Shown here: positions 30,431 through 42,420 of the stretch, piece by piece | Position numbering within the stretch: the stretch's first letter is position 1 | How the letters are laid out: every line of letters begins with the position of its first letter | Assembly (NCBI GenBank): GCA_009763385.1 | Contig: CM019826.1 | Location: forward strand, 80,249,135 to 80,313,134 | DNA from: Coix lacryma-jobi var. lacryma-jobi | Lineage: Eukaryota > Streptophyta > Magnoliopsida > Poales > Poaceae | Length of the DNA: 64,000 bases | Direction of reading: 5' to 3' | Made by a program: the position numbers and the translations under genes | The notes under the pieces: model-generated | Database searches by the model: none | Told to the model about the DNA's origin: nothing | Seen by the model: the letters and a program-made list of their open reading frames with translations, nothing else

Positions 30431-31572
30431 GTGTGCGTTAATTGGGGGTACCCTTTTTTGTACCACCGACACCAATCATCCCCGTTTGACCCAAAACTCA
30501 TGTTTGGTGGATTTTTGGCACTTTCATTTTCGGAGGAACGGCGCTGCAAAACTCGCGCAGGAGGGCCATTTTAACCACTGATGCACCGAAAAATTCACGG
30601 TTGAATTTTTCACAACGGACGCATCCAATCATCCCTGTTTGACCCAAAACTCGTGTTTGGTGGATTTTTGGCACTTTCATTTTCGGAGGAACGGTGCCGC
30701 AAATCTCGCGCAGGAGGGCCGTTTTACCCATTGATGCACCGAAAAACTCACGGTTGAATTTTTCACAACGGACGCACCCAATCATCTCTGTTTGACCCAA
30801 AACTCATGTTTGGTGGGTTTTTGGCACTTTCATTTCTGATGGAACGGTGCCGCAAAACTCGCATGGGAGGGCCATTTTACCCACTGATGCACCGAAAAAC
30901 TCAGAGTTGAATTTTTCGCAACGGACGAACCCAATCATCTCCGTTTGACCCAAAACTCATGTTTCGTGGGTTTTTGGCACTTTCATTTTGGGAGGAACGG
31001 CGCTGCAAAACTCGCGCAGGAGGGCCGTTTTAACCACTGATGCACCGAAAAATTCACGGTTGAATTTTTCACAACGGACGCATCCAATCATCTCCGTTTG
31101 ACCCAAAACTCATGTTTGATGGGTTTTTGGCACTTTCATTTCCGAAGGAACGGTGCCGCAAAACTCGCGCAGAGGGCCGTTTTACCCACTGATGCACCGA
31201 AAAACTCATGGTTGAATTTTTCACAATGGACGCACCGAATCATCTCCGTTTGACCCAAAACTCATGTTTGGTGGGTTTTTGGCACTTTCATTTCTGGAGG
31301 AACGGTGCTGCAAAACTCGCGCAGGAGGGCCGTTTTCACCCCTGATGCACTGAAAAATTCACGGTTGAATTTTTCACAACGGACGCACCCAATCATCCCC
31401 GTTTGACCCAAAACTCATGTTTGGTGGGTTTTTGGCACTTTCATTTTCGGAGGAACGGCGCTGCAAAACTCGCGCAGGAGGGCCGTTTTAACCACTGATG
31501 CACCGAAAAATTCACAGTTGAATTTTTCACAACGGACGCATCCAATCATCTCCGTTTGACCCAAAACTCATG

Positions 31573-34500
31573 TTTGATGGGTTTTCGGCTTCATTTCCGA
31601 AGGAATGGAGCTGCAAAACTCGCGCAGAGGGCCGTTTTACCCACTGATGCACCGAAAAACTCATGGTTGAATTTTTCACAATGGACGCACCGAATCATCT
31701 CCGTTTGACCCAAAACTCATGTTTGGTGGGTTTTTGGCACTTTCATTTCCGGAGGAACGGTGCTGCAAAACTCGCGCAGGAGGGCCGTTTTCACCCCTGA
31801 TGCAATGAAAAATTCACGGTTGAATTTTTCACAACGGACGCATCCATTCATCTCCGTTTGACCCAAAACTCATGTTTGGTGGGTTTTTGGCACTTTCATT
31901 TCCGGAGGAACGGTGCCGCAAAACTCGCGCACGAGGGCCGTTTTACCCACTGATGCACCGAACAACTCATGGTTGAATTTTTCACAATGGACGCACCGAA
32001 TCATCTCCGTTTGACCCAAAACTCATGTTTCGTGGGTTTTTGGCAGTTTCATTTCCGGAAGAACGGTGCCGCAAAACTCGCGCAGGAGGGCCGTTTTCAC
32101 CACTGATGCACTGAAAAATTCACGGTTGAATTTTTCACAACGGACGCACCCAATCATCCCCGTTTGACGCAAAACTCATGTTTGGTTGGTTTTTGGCAGT
32201 TTCATTTCTGATAGAATGGTGCCGCAAAACTCGCATGGGATGGCCATTTTACCCACTGATGCACCGAAAAACTCAGAGTTGAATTTTTCGCAACGAACGA
32301 ACCCAATCATCTCCGTTTGACCCAAAACTCATGTTTGGTGGGGTTTTGGCACTTTCATTTTCGGAGGAACGGCGCGGCAAAACTTGCGCAGGAGGGCCGT
32401 TTTAACCACTGATGCACCGAAAAATTCACGGTTGAATTTTTCACAACGGACGCATCAAATCATCTCCGTTTGACCCAAAACTCATGTTTGGTGGGTTTTT
32501 AGCACTTTCATTTCTGGAGGAACGGTGCCGCAAAACTCACGCACGCGGGCCGTTTTACCCACTGATCCATCGAACAACTCATGGTTGAATTTTTCACAAC
32601 GGACGAACCCAATCATCTCCGTTTGACCCAAAACTCATGTTTGGTGGGTTTTTGGCACTTTCATTTTCGGAGGAACGGTGCTGCAAAACTCGCGCATGAG
32701 GGCCGTTTTAACCACTGATGCACCGAAAAATTCATGGTTGAATTTTTCACAACAGACGCATCCAATCATCTCCGTTTGACCCAAAACTCATGTTTGGTGG
32801 GTTTTTGGCACTTTCATTTCCGGAGGAACGGTGCCGCAAAACTCGCGCACGCGGGCCGTTTTACCCACTGATGCACCGAACAACTCATGGTTGAATTTTT
32901 CACAACGGACGCACCGAATCATCTCTGTTTGACCCAAAACTCATGTTTCGTGGGTTTTTGGCAGTTTCATTTCCGGAAGAACGGTGCCGCAAAACTCGCG
33001 CAAGAGGGCCGTTTTCACCACTGATGCACTGAAAAATTCACGGTTGAATTTTTCACAACGGACGAACCCAATCATCCCCGTTTGACCCAAAACTCATGTT
33101 TGGTTGGTTTTTGGCACTTTCATTTCTGATGGAATGGTGCCGCAAAACTCGCATGGGAGGGCCATTTTACCCACTGATGCACCGAAAAACTCAGAGTTGA
33201 ATTTTTCGCAACGGACGAACCCAATCATCTCCGTTTGACCCAAAACTCATGTTTGGTGGGGTTTTGGCACTTTCATTTTCGGAGGAACGGCGCGGCAAAA
33301 CTTGCGCAGGAGGGCCGTTTTAACCACTGATGCACCGAAAAATTCACGGTTGAATTTTTCACAACGGACGCATCAAATCATCTCCGTTTGACCCAAAACT
33401 CATGTTTGGTGGGTTTTTAGCACTTTCATTTCTGGAGGAACGGTGCCGCAAAACTCACGCACGCGGGCCGTTTTACCCACTGATCCACCGAACAACTCAT
33501 GGTTGAATTTTTCACAACGGACGAACCCAATCATTTCCGTTTGACCCAAAACTCATGTTTGGTGGGTTTTTGGCACTTTCATTTTCGGAGGAACGGCGCT
33601 GCAAAACTCGCGCATGAGGGCCGTTTTAACCACTGATGCACCGAAAAATTCATGGTTGAATTTTTCACAACAGACGCATCCAATCATCTCCGTTTGACCC
33701 AAAACTCATGTTTGGTGGGTTTTTGGCACTTTCATTTCCGGAGGAACGGTGCCGCAAAACTCGCGCACGCGGGCCGTTTTACCCACTGATGCACCGAACA
33801 ACTCATGGTTGAATTTTTCACAACGGACGCACCGAATCATCTCTGTTTGACCCAAAACTCATGTTTCGTGGGTTTTTGGCAGTTTCATTTCCGGAAGAAC
33901 GGTGCCGCAAAACTCGCGCAGGAGGGCCGTTTTCACCACTGATGCACTGAAAAATTCACGGTTGAATTTTTCACAACGGACGAACCCAATCATCCCCGTT
34001 TGACCCAAAACTCATGTTTGGTTGGTTTTTGGCACTTTCATTTCTGATGGAATGGTGCCGCTAAACTCGCATGGGAGGGCCATTTTACCCACTGATGCAC
34101 CGAAAAACTCAGAGTTGAATTTTTCGCAACGGACGAACCCAATCATCTCCGTTTGACCCAAAACTGATGTTTGGTAGGTTTTTGGCACTTTCATTTTCGG
34201 AGGAACGGAGCTGCAAAACTCGCGCAAGAGGGCCCTTTTAACCACTGATGCATCGAAAAATTCACCGTTGAATTTTTCACAACGGACGCATCCAATCATC
34301 TCCGTTTGACCCAAAACTCATGTTTGGTTGGTTTTTGGCACTTTCCTTTCCGAAGGAACGGTGCCACAAAACTCGCACAGCAGGGCCGTTTTACCCACTG
34401 ATGCACCGAAAAACTCATGGTTAAATTTTTCACAATGGACGCACCGAATCATCTCCGTTTGACCCAAAACTCATGTTTCGTGGGTTTTTGGCACTTTCAT

Positions 34501-37223
34501 TTCCAGAGGAACGGTGCTGCAAAACTCGCGCAGGAGGGCCGTTTTCACCACTGATGCACTGAAAAATTCTTGAATTTTTCACAACAGACGCACCCAATCA
34601 TCTCCGTCTGACCCAAAACTCATGTTTGGTGGGTTTTTGGCACTTTCATTTTCGGAGGAACGGTGCCGCAAATCTCGCGCAGGAGGGCCGTTTTGTCCAT
34701 TGATGCACCGAAAAACTCACGGTTGAATGTTCCACAATGGACGCACCCAATCATCTCTGTTTGACCCAAAACTCATGTTTGGTTGGTTTTTGGCACTTTC
34801 ATTTCTGATGGAACGGTACCGCAAAACTCGCATGGGAGGGCCATTTTACCCACTGATGCACCGAAAAACTCAGAGTTGAATTTTTCACAACGGACGAACC
34901 CAATCATCTCCGTTTGACCCAAAACTCATGTTTGGTGGGATTTTGGCACTTTCATTTTCGGAGGAACGGCGTTGCAAAACTCGCGCAGGAGGGCCGTTTT
35001 AACCACTGATGCACCGAAAAATTCACGGTTGAATTTTTCACAACGGACGCATCAAATCATCTCCGTTTGACCCAAAATTCATGTTTGGTGGGTTTTTAGC
35101 ACTTTCATTTCCGGAGGAACAGTGCCGCAAAACTCGCGCACGCGGGCCGTTTTAGCCACCGATCCACCGAACAACTCATGGTTGAATTTTTCACAATGGA
35201 CGTACCGAATCATCTCTGTTTGACCCAAAACTCATGTTTCGTGGGTTTTCGGCAGTTTCATTTCCGGAGGAACCGTGCCGCAAAACTCGCGCAGGAGGGC
35301 CGTTTTCACCACTGATGCACTGAAAAATTCACGGTTGAATTTTTCACAACGGACACACCCAATCATCCCCGTTTGACCCAAAACACATGTTTGGTTGGTT
35401 TTTGGCACTTTCATTTCTGATGGAATGGTGCCGCAAAACTCGCGCAGGAGGGCCGTTTTAACCACTGATGCACCGAAAAATTCACGGTTGAATTTTTCAC
35501 AACGGACGCATCCAATCATCTCCGTTTGACCCAAAACTCATGTTTGATGGGTTTTTGGCACTTTCATTTCCGAAGGAACGGTGCCGCAAAACTCGCGCAG
35601 AGGGCCGTTTTACCCACTGATGCACCGAAAAACACATGGTTGAATTTTTCACAATGGACGCACTGAATCATCTCCGTTTGACCCAAAACTCATGTTTCGT
35701 GGGTTTTTGGCACTTTCATTTCCGGAGGAACGCTGTTGCAAAACTCGCGCAGGAGGGCCGTTTTCACCCCTGATGCACTGAAAAATTCACGGTTGAATTT
35801 TTCACAACGGACGCATCGAATAATCTCCGTTTGACCCAAAACTCATGTTTGGTGGGTTTTTGGCACTTTCATTTCCGGAGGAACGGTGCCGCAAAACTCG
35901 CGCACGAGGGCCGTTTTACCCACTGATGCAACGAACAACTCATGGTTGAATTTTTCACATTGGACGCACCGAATCATCTCCGTTTGACCCAAAACTCATG
36001 TTTCGTGGGTTTTTGGCAGTTTCATTTCCGGAAGAACGGTGCCGCAAAACTCGCGCAGGGGAGCCGTTTTCACCACTGATGCACTGAAAAATTCACGGTT
36101 GAATTTTTCACAACGGACGCACCCAATCATCCCCGTTTGACCCAAAACTCATGTTTGGTTGGTTTTTGGCACTTTCATTTCTGATGGAATGGTGCCGCAA
36201 AACTCGCATGGGAGGGCCATTTTACCCACTGATGCACCGAAAAACTCAGAGTTGAATTTTTCGCAACGGACGAACCCAATCATCTCCGTTTGACCCAAAA
36301 CTGATGTTTGGTAGGTTTTTGGCACTTTCATTTTCGGAGGAACGGCGCTGCAAAACTCGCGCAGGAGGGCCGTTTTAACCACTGATGCATCGAAAAATTC
36401 ACGGTTGAATTTTTCACAACGGACGCATCCAATCATCTCCGTTTGACCCAAAACTCATGTTTGGTTGGTTTTTGGTACTTTCATTTCCGAAGGAACGGTG
36501 CCGCAAAACTCACACAGCAGGGCAGTTTTACCCACTGATGCACCGAAAAACTCATGGTTAAATTTTTCACAATGGACGCACCGAATCATTTCCGTTTGAC
36601 CCAAAACTCATGTTTCGTGGGTTTTGGCACTTCCATTTCCAGAGGAACGGTGCTGCAAAACTCGCGCAGGAGGGCCGTTTTCACCACTGATGCACTGAAA
36701 AATTCACGGTTGAATTTTTCACAACAGACGCACCCAATCATCTCCGTTTGACCCAAAACTCATGTTTGGTGGGTTTTTGGCACTTTCATTTTCGGAGGAA
36801 CGGTGCCGCAAATCTCGCGCAGGAGGGCCGTTTTACCCATTGATGCACCGAAAAACTCATGGTTGAATGTTCCACAACGGACGCACCCAATCATCTCCGT
36901 TTGACCCAAAACTCATGTTTGGTTGGTTTTTGGCACTTTCATTTCTGATGGAACGGTGCCGCAAAACTCGCATGGGAGGGCCATTTTACCCACTGATGCA
37001 CCGAAAAACTCAGAGTTGAATTTTTCACAACGGACGAACTCAATCATCTCCGTTTGACCCAAAACTCATGTTTGGTGGGATTTTGGCACTTTCATTTTCG
37101 GAGGAACGGCGTTGCAAAACTCGCGCAGGAGGGCCGTTTTAACCACTGATGCACCGAAAAATTCACGGTTGAATTTTTCACAACGGACGCATCAAATCAT
37201 CTCCATTTGACCCAAAAGTCATG
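31573..37223. repeat. Higher-order satellite unit A, about 37 monomers (5651 bp)
   Basis: Unit boundaries are set at the unusual shortened monomer reading TTTGATGGGTTTTCGGCTTC, which lacks about 6 bp of GGCACTTTCATTT. The same shortened monomer starts units B, C and D. Order of monomer variants matches D throughout the stretches compared, including the three-monomer block near 33978-34437 that B and C lack. Confidence 0.85.
32155..34000. repeat. Nested six-monomer sub-repeat (about 918 bp)
   Basis: The class marked by CATCCCCGTTTGAC with TTTGGTTGG and a following CTCAGAGTTG starts at about 32155, 33072 and 33989, each 917-918 bp apart. Between these starts the same sequence of six monomer classes is repeated. 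The same sub-repeat recurs in units B, C and D, and 918-bp steps also appear outside the large units (54293 to 55210, and about 55971 to 56889). Confidence 0.85.
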
Positions 37224-40200
37224 TTTGATGGGTTTTTGGCTTCATTTCCGAAGGAATGGAGCCGCAAAACTCGCGCAGAGGGCCGTTTTACCCACTGATG
37301 CACCGAAAAACTCATGGTTGAATTTTTCACAATGGACGCACCGAATCATCTCCGTTTGACCCAAAACTCATGTTTGGTGGGTTTTTGGCACTTTCATTTC
37401 CGGAGGAACGGTGCTGCAAAACTCGCGCAGGAGGGCCGTTTTCACCCCTGATGCACTGAAAAATTCACGGTTGAATTTTTCACAACGGACGCATCCATTC
37501 ATCTCCGTTTGACCCAAAACTCATGTTTGGTGGGTTTTTGGCACTTTCATTTCCGGAGGAACGGTGCCGCAAAACTCGCGCACGAGGGCCGTTTTACCCA
37601 CTGATGCACCGAACAACTCATGGTTGAATTTTTCACAATGGACGCACCGAATCATCTCCGTTTGACCCAAAACTCATGTTTCGTGGGTTTTTGGCAGTTT
37701 CATTTCCGGAAGAACGGTGCCGCAAAACTCGCGCAGGAGGGCCGTTTTCACCACTGATGCACTGAAAAATTCACGGTTGAATTTTTCACAACGGACGCAC
37801 CCAATCATCCCCGTTTGACGCAAAACTCATGTTTGGTTGGTTTTTGGCAGTTTCATTTCTGATAGAATGGTGCCGCAAAACTCGCATGGGATGGCCATTT
37901 TACCCACTGATGCACCGAAAAACTCAGAGTTGAATTTTTCGCAACGAACGAACCCAATCATCTCCGTTTGACCCAAAACTCATGTTTGGTGGGGTTTTGG
38001 CACTTTCATTTTCGGAGGAACGGCGCGGCAAAACTTGCGCAGGAGGGCCGTTTTAACCACTGATGCACCGAAAAATTCACGGTTGAATTTTTCACAACGG
38101 ACGCATCAAATCATCTCCGTTTGACCCAAAACTCATGTTTGGTGGGTTTTTAGCACTTTCATTTCTGGAGGAACGGTGCCGCAAAACTCACGCACGCGGG
38201 CCGTTTTACCCTCTGATCCATCGAACAACTCATGGTTGAATTTTTCACAACGGACGAACCCAATCATCTCCGTTTGACCCAAAACTCATGTTTGGTGGGT
38301 TTTTGGCACTTTCATTTTCGGAGGAACGGTGCTGCAAAACTCGCGCATGAGGGCCGTTTTAACCACTGATGCACCGAAAAATTCATGGTTGAATTTTTCA
38401 CAACAGACGCATCCAATCATCTCCGTTTGACCCAAAACTCATGTTTGGTGGGTTTTTGGCACTTTCATTTCCGGAGGAACGGTGCCGCAAAACTCGCGCA
38501 CGCGGGCCGTTTTACCCACTGATGCACCGAACAACTCATGGTTGAATTTTTCACAACGGACGCACCGAATCATCTCTGTTTGACCCAAAACTCATGTTTC
38601 GTGGGTTTTTGGCAGTTTCATTTCCGGAAGAACAGTGCCGCAAAACTCGCGCAGGAGGGCCGTTTTGACCACTGATGCACTGAAAAATTCACGGTTGAAT
38701 TTTTCACAACGGACGAACCCAATCATCCCCGTTTGACCCAAAACTCATGTTTGGTTGGTTTTTGGCACTTTCATTTCTGATGGAATGGTGCCGCAAAACT
38801 CGCATGGGAGGGCCATTTTACCCACTGATGCACCGAAAAACTCAGAGTTGAATTTTTCGCAACGGACGAACCCAATCATCTCCGTTTGACCCAAAACTCA
38901 TGTTTGGTGGGGTTTTGGCACTTTCATTTTCGGAGGAACGGCGCGACAAAACTTGCGCAGGAGGGCCGTTTTAACCACTGATGCACCGAAAAATTCACGG
39001 TTGAATTTTTCACAACGGACGCATCAAATCATCTCCGTTTGACCCAAAACTCATGTTTGGTGGGTTTTTAGCACTTTCATTTCTGGAGGAACGGTCCCGC
39101 AAAACTCACGCACGCGGGCCGTTTTACCCACTGATCCACCGAACAACTCATGGTTGAATTTTTCACAACGGACGAACCCAATCATCTCCGTTTGACCCAA
39201 AACTCATGTTTGGTGGGTTTTTGGCACTTTCATTTTCGGAGGAACGGCGCTGCAAAACTCGCGCATGAGGGCCGTTTTAACCACTGATGCACCGAAAAAT
39301 TCATGGTTGAATTTTTCACAACAGACGCATCCAATCATCTCCGTTTGACCCAAAACTCATGTTTGGTGGGTTTTTGGCACTTTCATTTCCGGAGGAACGG
39401 TGCCGCAAAACTCGCGCACGCGGGCCGTTTTACCCACTGATGCACCGAACAACTCATGGTTGAATTTTTCACAACGGACGCACCGAATCATCTCTGTTTG
39501 ACCCAAAACTCATGTTTCGTGGGTTTTTGGCGGTTTCATTTCCGGAAGAACGGTGCCGCAAAACTCGCGCAGGAGGGCCGTTTTCACCACTGATGCACTG
39601 AAAAATTCACGGTTGAATTTTTCACAACGGACGCACCGAATCATCTCCGTTTGACCCAAAACTCATGTTTCGTGGGTTTTTGGCACTTTCATTTCCAGAG
39701 GAACGGTGCTGCAAAACTCGCGCAGGAGGGCCGTTTTCACCACTGATGCACTGAAAAATTCACGGTTGAATTTTTCACAACAGACGCACCCAATCATCTC
39801 CGTCTGACCCAAAACTCATGTTTGGTGGGTTTTTGGCACTTTCATTTTCGGAGGAACGGTGCCGCAAATCTCGCGCAGGAGGGCCGTTTTGCCCATTGAT
39901 GCACCGAAAAACTCACGGTTGAATGTTCCACAATGGACGCACCCAATCATCTCTGTTTGACCCAAAACTCATGTTTGGTTGGTTTTTGGCACTTTCATTT
40001 CTGATGGAACGGTGCCGCAAAACTCGCATGGGAGGGCCATTTTACCCACTGATGCACCGAAAAACTCAGAGTTGAATTTTTCACAACGGACGAACCCAAT
40101 CATCTCCGTTTGACCCAAAACTCATGTTTGGTGGGATTTTGGCACTTTCATTTTCGGAGGAACGGCGTTGCAAAACTCGCGCAGGAGGGCCGTTTTAACC

Positions 40201-42420
40201 ACTGATGCACCGAAAAATTCACGGTTGAATTTTTCACAACGGACGCATCAAATCATCTCCGTTTGACCCAAAATTCATGTTTGGTGGGTTTTTAGCACTT
40301 TCATTTCCGGAGGAACAGTGCCGCAAAACTCGCGCACGCGGGCCGTTTTAGCCACCGATCCACCGAACAACTCATGGTTGAATTTTTCACAATGGACGTA
40401 CCGAATCATCTCTGTTTGACCCAAAACTCATGTTTCGTGGGTTTTCGGCAGTTTCATTTCCGGAGGAACCGTGCCGCAAAACTCGCGCAGGAGGGCCGTT
40501 TTCACCACTGATGCACTGAAAAATTCACGGTTGAATTTTTCACAACGGACACACCCAATCATCCCCGTTTGACCCAAAACACATGTTTGGTTGGTTTTTG
40601 GCACTTTCATTTCTGATGGAATGGTGCCGCAAAACTCGCGCAGGAGGGCCGTTTTAACCACTGATGCACCGAAAAAATTCACGGTTGAATTTTTCACAAC
40701 GGACGCATCCAATCATCTCCGTTTGACCCAAAACTCATGTTTGATGGGTTTTTGGCACTTTCATTTCCGAAGGAACGGTGCCGCAAAACTCGCGCAGAGG
40801 GCCGTTTTACCCACTGATGCACCGAAAAACACATGGTTGAATTTTTCACAATGGACGCACTGAATCATCTCCGTTTGACCCAAAACTCATGTTTCGTGGG
40901 TTTTTGGCACTTTCATTTCCGGAGGAACGCTGTTGCAAAACTCGCGCAGGAGGGCCGTTTTCACCCCTGATGCACTGAAAAATTCACGGTTGAATTTTTC
41001 ACAACGGACGCATCGAATAATCTCCGTTTGACCCAAAACTCATGTTTGGTGGGTTTTTGGCACTTTCATTTCCGGAGGAACGGTGCCGCAAAACTCGCGC
41101 ACGAGGGCCGTTTTACCCACTGATGCAACGAACAACTCATGGTTGAATTTTTCACATTGGACGCACCGAATCATCTCCGTTTGACCCAAAACTCATGTTT
41201 CGTGGGTTTTTGGCAGTTTCATTTCCGGAAGAACGGTGCCGCAAAACTCGCGCAGGGGAGCCGTTTTCACCACTGATGCACTGAAAAATTCACGGTTGAA
41301 TTTTTCACAACGGACGCACCCAATCATCCCCGTTTGACCCAAAACTCATGTTTGGTTGGTTTTTGGCACTTTCATTTCTGATGGAATGGTGCCGCAAAAC
41401 TCGCATGGGAGGGCCATTTTACCCACTGATGCACCGAAAAACTCAGAGTTGAATTTTTCGCAACGGACGAACCCAATCATCTCCGTTTGACCCAAAACTG
41501 ATGTTTGGTAGGTTTTTGGCACTTTCATTTTCGGAGGAACGGCGCTGCAAAACTCGCGCAGGAGGGCCGTTTTAACCACTGATGCATCGAAAAATTCACG
41601 GTTGAATTTTTCACAACGGACGCATCCAATCATCTCCGTTTGACCCAAAACTCATGTTTGGTTGGTTTTTGGTACTTTCATTTCCGAAGGAACGGTGCCG
41701 CAAAACTCACACAGCAGGGCAGTTTTACCCACTGATGCACCGAAAAACTCATGGTTAAATTTTTCACAATGGACGCACCGAATCATTTCCGTTTGACCCA
41801 AAACTCATGTTTCGTGGGTTTTGGCACTTCCATTTCCAGAGGAACGGTGCTGCAAAACTCGCGCAGGAGGGCCGTTTTCACCACTGATGCACTGAAAAAT
41901 TCACGGTTGAATTTTTCACAACAGACGCACCCAATCATCTCCGTTTGACCCAAAACTCATGTTTGGTGGGTTTTTGGCACTTTCATTTTCGGAGGAACGG
42001 TGCCGCAAATCTCGCGCAGGAGGGCCGTTTTACCCATTGATGCACCGAAAAACTCATGGTTGAATGTTCCACAACGGACGCACCCAATCATCTCCGTTTG
42101 ACCCAAAACTCATGTTTGGTTGGTTTTTGGCACTTTCATTTCTGATGGAACGGTGCCGCAAAACTCGCATGGGAGGGCCATTTTACCCACTGATGCACCG
42201 AAAAACTCAGAGTTGAATTTTTCACAACGGACGAACTCAATCATCTCCGTTTGACCCAAAACTCATGTTTGGTGGGATTTTGGCACTTTCATTTTCGGAG
42301 GAACGGCGTTGCAAAACTCGCGCAGGAGGGCCGTTTTAACCACTGATGCACCGAAAAATTCACGGTTGAATTTTTCACAACGGACGCATCAAATCATCTC
42401 CATTTGACCCAAAAGTCATG
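37224..42420. repeat. Higher-order satellite unit B, about 34 monomers (5197 bp)
   Basis: Starts at TTTGATGGGTTTTTGGCTTC. It matches unit C almost base for base in the parts compared; one difference is an extra A in the A-run near 40675. It lacks three monomers present in A and D, with the junction at about 39630. Confidence 0.87.

Larger units (their letters stand above)
25322..30471 (-). mobile_element. 5' half of a Tat-lineage Ty3/gypsy element
   Basis: On the minus strand the order is LTR (30471 to 29229), primer site, gag, protease and RT, then an abrupt end at the CRM LTR fragment. RNase H, integrase and the 3' LTR are missing. The GGCGCGCC-type primer site, the RT wording (DYTGLNKACPK, YVDDIVVKTK) and the protease (MDGGSSLNIIY) fit grass Tat-lineage (RIRE2/Huck-like) elements. 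Its LTR edge directly meets the satellite at 30472. Confidence 0.88.
29229..30471 (-). mobile_element. 5' LTR of the Tat-lineage element (1243 bp)
   Basis: Bounded by TGTCGGTG at 29229 and CACCGACA ending at 30471, a perfect 8-bp terminal inverted repeat. It contains a TATA box (minus strand, 29509-29515), a 43-bp duplication (29838-29923) and a 49-bp minisatellite (30142-30430). The right end adjoins satellite at 30472, so the first bases CCAAT are the expected target duplication, whose partner is lost with the 3' end. Confidence 0.92.

Noticed and set aside
34012..34314. Repeated open frames of about 100 codons on the minus strand (also near 35232, 36149, 41346, 47565, 51079)
   Set aside because: They are two satellite monomers read in a frame kept by the 153-bp length; no domain and no start context.
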